Origin: an uncultured Lachnospiraceae bacterium | GTDB taxonomy: Bacteria > Bacillota > Clostridia > Lachnospirales > Lachnospiraceae | Length of the DNA stretch: 19,161 nucleotides | Direction: 5' to 3' | Assembly: GCA_910586705.1 (NCBI GenBank) | Contig: CAJUJK010000041.1 | Coordinates: 1-19,161, forward strand | Part shown: piece after piece, positions 1-6,386 of the stretch | How positions within the stretch are numbered: the stretch's first letter is position 1 | How the letters are laid out: every line of letters starts with the position of its first letter | Notes under the pieces: model-generated | The model's database searches: none | Told to the model about the DNA's origin: nothing | The model's input: the letters and a program-made list of their open reading frames with translations, nothing else | Program-made: the position numbers and the translations under genes

Positions 1-101
1 GATGCGATGCTTGTGATTTAATATGGTTTTCGGTCATCTAAGGTTCAAAAGGCGCGTCCCTTTTTATAAATTATGATAAAATAGATAACAGGAATTTGAG
101 C

Positions 102-146
102 AACGGTGAACTGGCGAAACAATCGTCAGGTCGCCGTTTTGCTATT
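102..146 (+). terminator. Imperfect hairpin followed by a T-rich stretch, possible rho-independent terminator
   Basis: The arms AACGGTGAACTG (102-113) and CAGGTCGCCGTT (127-138) pair over 12 positions with one G-U pair and one A-G mismatch, around a 13-nt loop. TTTTGCTATTT follows. It would end transcription entering from the left of the window. It lies just upstream of the sigma remnant, where that gene's own 5' half should be, so it may have been brought next to it by the deletion. Confidence 0.4.
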
Positions 147-162
147 TAAAAAATTTAAATAA

Positions 163-348
163 ATTTGTAAGATTTCTTTCTTTGCGAAGTCCATCGGAGA
201 CTTTCGCGGCGATTGCGATCTGCGGGTGTGGATCTGCCAGATCGCGAAAAACACGTACTACTCCCATTTGAAAAAAGTCACAGGACGGTATGTGTGGATG
301 AAACAGAATTGCAAAGCATAGTGGATCCAAACGCTTTCATTGAAGATT
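163..348 (+). pseudogene. ECF sigma-70 factor remnant (region 2 and linker), frameshifted and truncated
   Basis: Reading plus from 163, the frame gives DFRGDCDLRVWICQIAKNTY followed by YSHLKK, the typical end of region 2 of clostridial ECF sigma factors (FRGxCxLxxWLxxIAKNxxxxYLKK). It then runs into a stop at 319-321. Shifting frame near 290-297 restores a sensible continuation, VDETELQSIVDPNAFIED (297-348... codons 294-347), resembling the linker between sigma domains 2 and 4, before a TGA at 348-350. The N-terminal part of region 2 and all of region 4 are missing, so this cannot be a working sigma factor. The next ORF is an anti-sigma-like membrane protein lacking its own N-terminus, so one deletion appears to have removed the sigma 3' half and the anti-sigma 5' end. 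The protein match is from family knowledge, while frames and stops are read directly. Confidence 0.7.
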
Positions 349-798
349 GATGCGACAGAAACACCGCAAAGGGAACGTGACGCAGAGGCAATAAAGGCGG
401 TTAAAAAGAAAATCGCCAGAAGAATTTTGAAAGCGGTGGCTGCCGTATGTCTCGTGTTTGCCGTCCTGTTTAGTGCGGTATTGCTTTATACGGGAATCAG
501 ATACCCGGTGACGAAAGATGGTATCTCGCTGTCAACAAAAACAGAAGACGGCTACACCTATATTATCTTAGAAACAAGAGCCGGGAAATCGCTTTATTTT
601 GAAGCGAAAAGCGAAGATGCTTTGAATGATAAAAAGGAAGTGTGCGGTCAAAAAATTACTTTATATCATTTGCAATATCATAATAATTTTTCAAAAGGAA
701 GAGGCGGCGCCATGAGCTGGGGATGCCCTGAAAACAACTATTTGGAAGTGGTTGTTGAGCTGGAAAATGATACGCTGCGGATATCAAATCAGGAATGA
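340..798 (+). CDS. Truncated anti-sigma-like single-pass membrane protein
   Basis: The open frame gives about 152 residues from a TTG at 340. The first 30 residues are charged (ATETPQRERDAEAIKAVKKK) and resemble the segment that follows the zinc-finger domain in clostridial anti-sigma proteins encoded beside ECF sigma factors. One transmembrane helix follows (about residues 30-52, AVAAVCLVFAVLFSAVLLY), then an extracytoplasmic domain of about 100 residues. No HxxxCxxC zinc-finger motif is present, and no ribosome binding site precedes 340, so the TTG start is doubtful. The frame is open back to the stop at 319-321 inside the sigma remnant. The ORF is best read as the surviving C-terminal part of the anti-sigma partner, possibly not translated. 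A stand-alone small membrane protein is the alternative. Confidence 0.5.
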   Translation: MKIDATETPQRERDAEAIKAVKKKIARRILKAVAAVCLVFAVLFSAVLLYTGIRYPVTKDGISLSTKTEDGYTYIILETRAGKSLYFEAKSEDALNDKKEVCGQKITLYHLQYHNNFSKGRGGAMSWGCPENNYLEVVVELENDTLRISNQE

Positions 799-836
799 GG
801 ATGATTTTAAACGGGTGAGAGTGGGTATGACCTTTG

Positions 837-1274
837 TTATTCCTTCGCTGTATTCAGTATCGCAAGACCGTGGTCGAGCAGCAGCCCGTTGGCATCCATG
901 ATGGTCATATGCCGCTGCAGGGCGAACAGAATCAGAGCGTCCCGCCCGTCTCTGGCATACAATTCCCGGCTGCCGGACATTTTTAACATTTTTTGTGTTT
1001 CCTCCTCGGACAGACGCAGCCCGAAAGCAAGGGCGATCAGTTTATCCCGGGAGGGAATTTTTTCGCCGGCGAAAATCCGATAGACATATGCACGCCCAAG
1101 CAAAGAACCACGGATCACGTCGGCGCGCCGGAGGTTTTTCTGGTCGAGCAGCATATGCAGGTGCTCAGACAGGCTGTCTTTTAGCAGATGCTCCCTGTTC
1201 TCTGTCAGATAATCTTCCATATCCGTTGCGGTTCTGATTTCGTGCTTTAATTCATCCGTCGATTTTTCAATCAT
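837..1274 (-). CDS. XRE-type helix-turn-helix transcriptional regulator
   Basis: This is a 145-aa soluble protein with a Cro/CI-like helix-turn-helix at about residues 34-97 (SEHLHMLLDQKNLRRADVIR, then the recognition stretch GRAYVYRIFAGEKIPSRDKL and a further helix LIALAFGLRLSEEE). The C-terminal helices (ALILFALQRHMTIMDANGLL) are typical of a clostridial subgroup of small XRE proteins. The start ATG is at 1272-1274. The nearest purine-rich site, AGGAAGGA (1288-1295 on the complement), is 13 nt away, which is long, but no better start exists in frame. It is transcribed away from the acyltransferase gene from the promoter at 1332-1360. DNA target and signal are unknown. A Ser/Thr kinase gene lies 1.4 kb away, but no link is visible in the sequence. 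Confidence 0.8.
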   Translation of the reverse strand: MIEKSTDELKHEIRTATDMEDYLTENREHLLKDSLSEHLHMLLDQKNLRRADVIRGSLLGRAYVYRIFAGEKIPSRDKLIALAFGLRLSEEETQKMLKMSGSRELYARDGRDALILFALQRHMTIMDANGLLLDHGLAILNTAKE

Positions 1275-1331
1275 TACTGTTGTGGTATCCTTCCTCTGTT
1301 CTTACTGCGCATATGCGTGATGACTAAAGTT

Positions 1332-1360
1332 ATTATACCTGTTTATGTTACATGTGACAA
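1332..1360 (-). promoter_or_regulatory. Sigma-A promoter of the XRE regulator
   Basis: On the minus strand, TTGTCA (1355-1360) and TATAAT (1332-1337) are separated by exactly 17 nt, a near-consensus promoter. A near-dyad, GTCACATGTAAC (centre ACATGT), overlaps the -35 box and could be an operator, perhaps for the regulator itself. The operator reading is inference. Confidence 0.75.
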
Positions 1361-1408
1361 TCACGGAAATGTCCACCGCCGGTAGACCAAAACCGACAAA
1401 ATTTTCCC

Positions 1409-1432
1409 TATAATACCCTCATGGGAGAGGGG
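1409..1432 (+). promoter_or_regulatory. -10 element and ribosome binding site for the acyltransferase gene
   Basis: A perfect TATAAT lies at 1409-1414 with no convincing -35 at 16-18 nt. The purine run GGGAGAGGGG (1423-1432) is the ribosome binding site. It is 10 nt from the ATG at 1443 but only 1 nt from the TTG at 1434, so the ATG is the better start. Confidence 0.5.
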
Positions 1433-1442
1433 ATTGGCAGTT

Positions 1443-2546
1443 ATGGAATGCACAGGGACATCCTTGCCGGAACAGGGAGAAACGAAGAAAACATACTATG
1501 AATGGATACGTCTGGCCGCCTGCTTTTTTACTATATTTAATCACTTGAAAGGCTACGTTCTGTTTATGAATTCTTCCGGCGTGAAGCAGTTGTTTTACAT
1601 GCTTTTGTCGGTCATTACAAAGATCAATGTACCTTTGTTTTTCATGGTTTCCGGCGCGTTGCTTCTGGAGAAACAGGAGGATCTGGGCACCGTTTTAAGG
1701 AAACGCGTCAGCAGGATCAGTCTGGTTATCCTGTTTTTTTCCTTTGGCATTTATACAGAGTGCCGGCTGTATGCGCTCGCACAGGGCAGAGATTATGAGT
1801 TTACGTTGAAACGTTTTGTTTATGGCGTGTTTGCGAGAAATCTGGACGAGACGGGGACATACTGGTATCTGTATGCCTATCTGGGATTCCTTTTTATGCT
1901 TCCGTTCCTGCAAAGAATCGCGAAATATATAAGCAGAGGTGAATTTTATATGTTGCTTATCTTGCGCTTTGTTCTCTGGTCGATGCTTCCCATGTGCAAT
2001 CTTTTCCTGCGGCTCGCAGGGTATGACAGCTTTTTTGTGGCGGAGGAATTTTCGGTTCCGCTTGCTTCGACGGCGGCGTTTTTCTATCCGCTTATGGGAT
2101 ATTATATAGATCATAAAATTGATATCTGGGCGGTTTCCAAAAGAAAATGGGTGGTACTTGGAGCGGCTGCGGCTGCAGGTGTTTTTCTGTCCTGTCTCTG
2201 TGTGTACATAAACGGTGCTGCGGACGAAGCCTATCTTACCCTGTTTGACTATCTGCTCGCGGTAACGGTGTTTCTGGCTGTCAAATACGCGGCGGAGGTC
2301 AGATTCCCGGCACTGTCAGCGGGGAAAATGGCTGGGGCAGTCTGCTTTATGGGATCGCTCACTTTTGGCATTTATCTGCTGGATCACTATTTTAAACTGG
2401 TTTTGTATAAGGGCTATGAAGCGGCTGCGGAGCGGTTTATGCCGTCGCTTTTTGCTTCCTTCGGCTGGTGCGTGATCAGCATGATTTTGGGCGGAACGGT
2501 AACGTGGATTTTGAAAAAGCTGCCCGTGTTTAGGAAATTGCTGTAA
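1443..2546 (+). CDS. Acyltransferase family 3 (OafA/YrhL-like) integral membrane protein
   Basis: A protein of 367 aa from the ATG at 1443 (370 aa if the TTG at 1434 were used). It has about ten hydrophobic segments and the N-terminal signature of acyltransferase-3 proteins, YYEWIRLAACFFTIFNHL, in which the Arg and the His are the conserved positions. The second-helix motif VPLFFMVSGALLL follows. Family members move acetyl, succinyl or other acyl groups onto cell-surface sugars, polysaccharides or antibiotics, with catalysis in the membrane. The acceptor here cannot be read from sequence, and no polysaccharide or cell-wall operon surrounds it. The kinase gene begins 133 nt downstream with its own likely promoter, so this is probably monocistronic. 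Confidence 0.85.
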   Translation: MECTGTSLPEQGETKKTYYEWIRLAACFFTIFNHLKGYVLFMNSSGVKQLFYMLLSVITKINVPLFFMVSGALLLEKQEDLGTVLRKRVSRISLVILFFSFGIYTECRLYALAQGRDYEFTLKRFVYGVFARNLDETGTYWYLYAYLGFLFMLPFLQRIAKYISRGEFYMLLILRFVLWSMLPMCNLFLRLAGYDSFFVAEEFSVPLASTAAFFYPLMGYYIDHKIDIWAVSKRKWVVLGAAAAAGVFLSCLCVYINGAADEAYLTLFDYLLAVTVFLAVKYAAEVRFPALSAGKMAGAVCFMGSLTFGIYLLDHYFKLVLYKGYEAAAERFMPSLFASFGWCVISMILGGTVTWILKKLPVFRKLL

Positions 2547-2585
2547 TGGAGAATGGCGTGGCTTATTGTAGCTTCGACAGTCGGC

Positions 2586-2614
2586 TTGTTGTGTGAGGAA
2601 TAGTCTGATATACT
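2586..2614 (+). promoter_or_regulatory. Candidate sigma-A promoter of the Ser/Thr kinase gene
   Basis: TTGTTG (2586-2591) and TATACT (2609-2614) are 17 nt apart, placing the transcript start near 2621, about 60 nt before the preferred start codon. The -35 is weak (3 of 6 positions). Confidence 0.4.
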
Positions 2615-2679
2615 GAAAAACAGAGAATACGCAGTTTTTCACAATGCGGGAAAACGGATGCAGACAGGGATTAATAGGC

Positions 2680-4158
2680 ATGGGATACGAAGAGATAAAA
2701 TTACTGAAACAGAGCGGAAAGAGCACCGTTTCGCTGGTAAAAGAAGAGGGCGGGGAGCGGTTATTTATTCGGAAAACTTTGCAGGGGCAGCATTTGGTTT
2801 ATCAGAACTTACGGGAGCTTGCCCACCCCTATCTGCCGGCGGTGTATGAGGTTTCGTTTGACAAGGATAAGACCACTGTTGTAGAGGAATATATAGAGGG
2901 ACGCACAGTGGGCAGCGTAAAACTGTCGGAAAAACAGTGCTTGACGATTGTGGGGGAACTCTGTGACGTGCTGATTTTTCTACATGAAAAAGGGATTGTT
3001 CATCGTGACATCAAACCGTCCAATATACTGATTGCAGAGGACGGGCATATCCGTCTGATTGACTTTGACGCAGCGCGTATGCCGAAGGAGAATGCGGATC
3101 AGGATACGGTACCGCTGGGGACAAAAGGGTATGCGCCGCCGGAACAGTACGGATTTTCCCAGACGGACGAACGGGCGGATATCTATGCGTTTGGCGTTAC
3201 CATAAAACAGCTTCTGGGCGGAAATGCGGGAAAGCAGCGTTACAAAAGAATCTTTTCTAAGTGCACGAATTTAGATCCGGAGAAAAGATACCAGTCAGTA
3301 CGTCAGATAAAGAAAGCGTTTTCTTACATGTGGGACTGGCGTGCCGGAATTTTGTGTGCCGCTGCCACGGTTTTAGCGGCAGTGATTTTGGGGAAGGCAT
3401 TTTCGGACAGTGTGCAGCGGGATGTGTCATCGGACGGGGAAACGGATCTGATTGTGCTGCCTGCGCCGGAAAACCCTCACTGGGATGGGGAGACGGGAAT
3501 CGGATTGTGGGGTCATGTGCCTGAGTCGGGAGTCGGCAGGGATCAGAGGTATGGCTGGAGATTATACAGAAGCGACAACAAGACGCCTCCCGATTTGGAG
3601 AAGGATAAATGGGAGCGTGAGGGCGAGATGAGCGGAAATGATCTCACGACTGACTTTTTTGACTTGAATTTTGCGGAAGAATTTTGGGATAACGGCTTTT
3701 ATTACTTTTCGGTGTGCGCTTCCGGGGACGGCATCACTTATGCGGACAGCTCCTATGTACTGTCGGACGCGTTTGCGTTCACGGGAAAGGACGCGCCCAG
3801 ACTGCCGGCACCAGAAGGCCTTTACTGGACTATGAAGCAGATTGGGGAGGACAGATACTATTTCGCGGCCATTTCCAACTGGGAGGACTATGCGGATCAG
3901 GACAGCTTCAATGCCATTGTCTACGGGGAGGACAGGGAATATGTTACGAATAACATTTCAGTAAAACAATTCATATTTGAGAAGGGATGGCCGGGGGTAC
4001 GGATCAGACCGGAGTTTGTGAATGTGCCCGGAAAGTCTTATCGTTTTGCCGTGCAGGTGTTATCCTCAAGACCGAACGAGTATCGGTCAAGTCTGCCTGT
4101 GGAACCCTGTCCCGGGGAGGCGTACTTAAGCCCGCCGCTCAAGATTCCGAATCTGTAA
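2680..4158 (+). CDS. Membrane-anchored Ser/Thr protein kinase with extracytoplasmic repeat domain
   Basis: The start is taken at the ATG at 2680 (AGGGA about 10 nt upstream), giving 492 aa. An upstream in-frame ATG at 2644 lacks a ribosome binding site. The kinase domain covers about residues 8-215: probable ATP-binding Lys32 (LFIRKTL), catalytic loop HRDIKPSN with His108 and Asp110, the metal-binding motif as DFD rather than DFG (Asp128-Phe-Asp), and activation segment GTKGYAPPEQYG. One transmembrane helix lies at about 218-238. The outer part holds two related segments, each opening with LPAPE and an aromatic, Trp-rich strand (about 265-370 and 385-490), probably fibronectin-III-like sensors. 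Kinases of this layout phosphorylate cytoplasmic Ser/Thr in response to an outside cue. Neither the ligand nor the substrate is visible, and no PP2C phosphatase gene lies in the window. Confidence 0.9.
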   Translation: MGYEEIKLLKQSGKSTVSLVKEEGGERLFIRKTLQGQHLVYQNLRELAHPYLPAVYEVSFDKDKTTVVEEYIEGRTVGSVKLSEKQCLTIVGELCDVLIFLHEKGIVHRDIKPSNILIAEDGHIRLIDFDAARMPKENADQDTVPLGTKGYAPPEQYGFSQTDERADIYAFGVTIKQLLGGNAGKQRYKRIFSKCTNLDPEKRYQSVRQIKKAFSYMWDWRAGILCAAATVLAAVILGKAFSDSVQRDVSSDGETDLIVLPAPENPHWDGETGIGLWGHVPESGVGRDQRYGWRLYRSDNKTPPDLEKDKWEREGEMSGNDLTTDFFDLNFAEEFWDNGFYYFSVCASGDGITYADSSYVLSDAFAFTGKDAPRLPAPEGLYWTMKQIGEDRYYFAAISNWEDYADQDSFNAIVYGEDREYVTNNISVKQFIFEKGWPGVRIRPEFVNVPGKSYRFAVQVLSSRPNEYRSSLPVEPCPGEAYLSPPLKIPNL

Positions 4159-4209
4159 GCTTGTCTGTGGTATCTTTGGTCTCCTGTGTGGGGAGTGGAA
4201 ACAAAGCGA

Positions 4210-4238
4210 TTGTAATTTAGGTTAATGCATATTATAAT
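4210..4238 (+). promoter_or_regulatory. Sigma-A promoter of the HipA-like locus
   Basis: TTGTAA (4210-4215), 17-nt spacer, perfect TATAAT (4233-4238). The start site would be near 4245, about 60 nt before the first start codon at 4308. Confidence 0.65.
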
Positions 4239-4307
4239 CGTAAGTAATTGACGCGACGGAATATCATGTTTTCTAACTGCAAATCGGCAGGGACAGGAGT
4301 ATACGGC

Positions 4308-4649
4308 ATGTATAACTTTACAGTCATGTGTGAGAATATACCTGTTGCAAAGGTTTTTGTGTCAGATGACCGAAAGGAAGTAAAGATAGAGAAACTGGTT
4401 GCCGATTCCATCAGACAGCCGTTTGGCGGGAATGATGTCTCTGTTGAACGGGTGTATGGTTTTTTGAAAAGTAGATGCTATGAGGATGGACGGGCAGACT
4501 TGGAGGAAATTTTATTGCAGGCGCATTTGGAGACGAATGATCCATGGAAATGGAATAAAATCACACATGGCGTCATGTGGGAGGATCAGATATGGATTCG
4601 ATTTGAGGGAGAGGATCTTTGCTGGGAGGATGTCAGATGGAGAAAGTGA
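4308..4649 (+). CDS. Small conserved protein, first gene of a HipA-like two-gene locus
   Basis: The ATG at 4308 is preferred because AGGAG (4295-4299) lies 8 nt upstream. The longer frame from a TTG at 4248 lacks a ribosome binding site. The product is 113 aa, soluble and acidic at its C-terminal end, with sequences such as MYNFTVMCENIPVAKVFVSD and GEDLCWEDVR. No enzyme motif is recognised. It overlaps the start of the next gene (4637) by 13 nt, so the two are translationally coupled and likely act together. By context it could be the N-terminal-subdomain-like or antitoxin partner of the HipA-like protein, but that is inference. The partner gene is broken, which leaves this gene an orphan. 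Confidence 0.65.
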   Translation: MYNFTVMCENIPVAKVFVSDDRKEVKIEKLVADSIRQPFGGNDVSVERVYGFLKSRCYEDGRADLEEILLQAHLETNDPWKWNKITHGVMWEDQIWIRFEGEDLCWEDVRWRK

Positions 4650-4931
4650 TAAAAAATTATAAATTATCTCCAGATGCATTGGTTATGGTTGCAGGTAGTA
4701 GTATCGGGACACAAAAGAAGTATTATGAGAAGGGGTATTGGTATAAGCAGAATCATGTTGGATTTGAAGGTGTGTCGGAATATCTCGCATCTAAAGTGCT
4801 TTCCTGCTCCAATATTTAGGAATATAGATTATGATGCAATAGATGCTTTGTTGCAGAAGGAAGCGGATTCCAGAGCGTTAAAAACGTTACGGATCCAGTT
4901 AGAAAAATACAAGGCTATCATAAAAAGATAA
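4637..4931 (+). pseudogene. HipA-like kinase gene with its central part deleted
   Basis: The ATG at 4637, with GGGAGG 7 nt upstream, opens a frame of 60 codons containing GYWYKQNHVGFEGVSEYLAS and then KVLSCSN, which resembles the N-terminal part of a family of HipA-like proteins of about 300 aa common in clostridia. The frame stops at 4817-4819. A different frame from about 4812 continues as IDYDAIDALLQKEADSRALK and TLRIQLEKYKAIIKR, ending at 4929-4931, which looks like the C-terminal helices of the same family. Everything between, including the expected ATP-binding and catalytic aspartate motifs, is absent. The simplest reading is one internal deletion joining the two ends out of frame near 4808-4815. 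The family match is from memory of such proteins and not from a search. No kinase activity can remain. Confidence 0.6.
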
Positions 4932-4950
4932 AACAGAAAGGCAGAAAACC

Positions 4951-5292
4951 ATGGAAGAACGCAGGAAAAATAAACGGATGGAACTGACGTCAAAGCTTCT
5001 GATCAAAAGGCTGGATACGGAGAGCGATACAAAAGAGGTAGACATAGATGTGGTGGATGTGTCTAAGACGGGCGTAGGCTTTTTGTGCAGCGAGGCTTTG
5101 GAGATCGGTGCGGTTTACGAGGCGTTTCTGACGATCTGGACGAAGGAAGTGCTTCATTCTTTCATAGAGATTGTGCGCATTGAGAAAAAAGAAGATAACC
5201 TCTTTTCCTACGGTTCGATTTTTATCGGCATGTCGGAGATTGAGGCAAGCAGGATTGAGACCTACGGCACGATCGAGACGATGGAAAGCTAG
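4951..5292 (+). CDS. PilZ-domain protein, probable c-di-GMP receptor
   Basis: A protein of 113 aa that is almost entirely one PilZ domain. The N-terminal RxxxR motif is present (RRKNKR, Arg5 and Arg9), as is the second ligand motif D/NxSxxG (DVSKTG, about residues 37-42). Both motifs contact cyclic di-GMP in characterised PilZ proteins, so binding is likely. No partner domain is fused, so it would act by binding another protein. The start ATG at 4951 has only a modest ribosome binding site (AAAGGCAG, about 8 nt away). It lies 9 nt before the VanZ-like gene and is probably co-transcribed with it. No diguanylate cyclase or phosphodiesterase is encoded in the window. Confidence 0.85.
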   Translation: MEERRKNKRMELTSKLLIKRLDTESDTKEVDIDVVDVSKTGVGFLCSEALEIGAVYEAFLTIWTKEVLHSFIEIVRIEKKEDNLFSYGSIFIGMSEIEASRIETYGTIETMES

Positions 5293-5301
5293 AAAAACGG
5301 T

Positions 5302-5796
5302 ATGAACAAAAATAAAAAGAACCATATCCTTCTGCAGCTTGGGGTGATCGCGATATCTTTTGCGGCGCTTTTACTGCTTTTATATTTTGTACTTGCGGTA
5401 TCCTTTCAGAACGGAACCGTATCCTCTGATATAACGATGAAAATGGCGGAGCAGATTGCCAGACGAATTTTTGAAAATCCCACGCAGGACCAGATTGCGA
5501 CTACGGCGTTGATGATCCGCTACGGGGCGCATCTGGGGCTGTTCTTTGTGGTCGGTTTTGTGACTACTTTTGTGAGCATGGTAGTTTTCAGAAGATATTA
5601 CAGAATACCCGGTGTGATCGGAGCTGGCGTGGTCTGCTATGTGCTTGCCTATTACACGGAATACTACAAGCAGTTTGTGGAGGGCAGGCATTTCCAGCAG
5701 TCCGACGCGGCGCTCAACTGGTACGGGAGTCTGGCGGGGATTTTCTGTATGGTTGGGTCGTATTTTTTGAACCGGTTGTTGGTGAAGCTGTCCTGA
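5302..5796 (+). CDS. VanZ-like family membrane protein
   Basis: A protein of 164 aa with an N-terminal membrane helix (about 10-33), a hydrophilic loop, then three further helices. The VanZ-family signature is visible: RYGAHLGLFFVVGF (Arg and His conserved), then an acidic helix end with EYYKQFVEGRHFQQSDAALN and WYGSLAG. VanZ homologues have been linked to teicoplanin resistance in one operon, but most clostridial copies, like this one, are outside van clusters and their role is unknown. A glycopeptide resistance function should not be assumed. The start ATG at 5302 follows the PilZ stop by 9 nt with a weak ribosome binding site, which suggests coupling. Confidence 0.85.
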   Translation: MNKNKKNHILLQLGVIAISFAALLLLLYFVLAVSFQNGTVSSDITMKMAEQIARRIFENPTQDQIATTALMIRYGAHLGLFFVVGFVTTFVSMVVFRRYYRIPGVIGAGVVCYVLAYYTEYYKQFVEGRHFQQSDAALNWYGSLAGIFCMVGSYFLNRLLVKLS

Positions 5797-5840
5797 GGTA
5801 AGGTAATCTTAGGTTTGAGCGAAGCGGGGGTTGAATAAAG

Positions 5841-6056
5841 ATGTGTCGTGTTATGAGGGCAATCATGGAATCTGCATATTCGGGAATGAGTTTTCGTGAA
5901 CGGATGGATTTTTATAAAGTTCCAGCCTTGTCTGTCTGCGTTGTGGAAGACGGCAGTATATATACCGAATGTTTCGGTTACCGTGACCGTGAGAAAAAGA
6001 CTGAAGTGGATGATGAAACATTGTTTCAAGCTGCTATAGCAGGAAGAACGCCATAA
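5841..6056 (+). pseudogene. N-terminal remnant of a beta-lactamase-family serine hydrolase
   Basis: The frame of 71 codons encodes MSFRERMDFYKVPALSVCVV, then EDGSIYTECFGYRDREK and ETLFQAA, which matches the start of class-C-type serine hydrolases (Pfam Beta-lactamase, PF00144), where LFQAASxSK normally follows. Here the frame changes to AIAGRTP and stops, just where the catalytic SxxK would come. The remaining 250 or more residues are not found downstream, where the toxin-antitoxin promoter begins. It is therefore a broken gene with no catalytic serine. The homology end at about 6030 coincides with the palindrome TGCTATAGCA, so the breakpoint may mark the left edge of the toxin-antitoxin module. 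Confidence 0.65.
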
Positions 6057-6104
6057 AATTTGTATAGCAAAATGCTTTACAAATGCTATAATGTAGAATA
6101 TACT
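6032..6104 (+). promoter_or_regulatory. Promoter and operator of the RelB/DinJ-YoeB module
   Basis: TTTACA (6076-6081) and TATACT (6099-6104) are 17 nt apart. Around and inside lie copies of one motif: the palindrome TGCTATAGCA (6032-6041), the half TATAGCA (6063-6069) and the half TGCTATA (6084-6090). The last two form a 7-bp inverted repeat spanning the -35. This is the arrangement expected for autorepression by a ribbon-helix-helix antitoxin and its toxin complex. The motif copies are read directly, while repression is inference from family behaviour. Confidence 0.65.
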
Positions 6105-6134
6105 AAGAAAAAACGGAATGAAAGAGGTGATATC

Positions 6135-6386
6135 ATGGCTCAAATCAGTTTACGTATAGAGGATGATGTAAAAAAAATGGCAGAGCAGGCATGTGCCGAT
6201 ATTGGCATGTCTTTGTCTACAGCAATTAATATTTATCTCAAAAAACTCGGACGTGAGAAGCGAATACCTTTTGAAGTGGCTGTAGATCCTTTTTATTCAC
6301 AGGAAAATATGACCAGACTTAAAGATTCTGTGGCACAGATGGAATCTACAGGCGGTACCATACATGAGGTGAAATTTGATGATTAA
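6135..6386 (+). CDS. RelB/DinJ-family antitoxin
   Basis: A protein of 83 aa from the ATG at 6135 (AGAGGTG 5-6 nt upstream). The N-terminal half is a ribbon-helix-helix DNA-binding domain of the RelB/DinJ type: strand AQISLRIEDDVKKMAEQACA, then DIGMSLSTAINIYLKKL. The C-terminal part (FYSQENMTRLKDSVAQMEST and on) is the charged toxin-wrapping segment. It should neutralise the downstream toxin and repress the shared promoter. Its last codons overlap the toxin start by 8 nt, giving translational coupling with antitoxin made first. YoeB toxins are classically paired with YefM/Phd antitoxins, so this is a mixed-family pair, as is known in Firmicutes. Confidence 0.9.
   Translation: MAQISLRIEDDVKKMAEQACADIGMSLSTAINIYLKKLGREKRIPFEVAVDPFYSQENMTRLKDSVAQMESTGGTIHEVKFDD

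Noticed and set aside
1..21. Short open frame ending in TAA at the left edge, possibly the tail of an upstream gene
   Set aside because: Six codons carry no family information, so it cannot be supported.
5302..5796. VanZ-like protein as a glycopeptide resistance gene
   Set aside because: No vanHAX, vanS/R or D-Ala ligase genes are present. Most VanZ-like proteins lie outside such clusters and have no shown resistance role.
5664..6143. 159-codon minus-strand open frame
   Set aside because: It is antisense to the VanZ-like gene end and the hydrolase remnant, with no ribosome binding site and a composition unlike a real protein.
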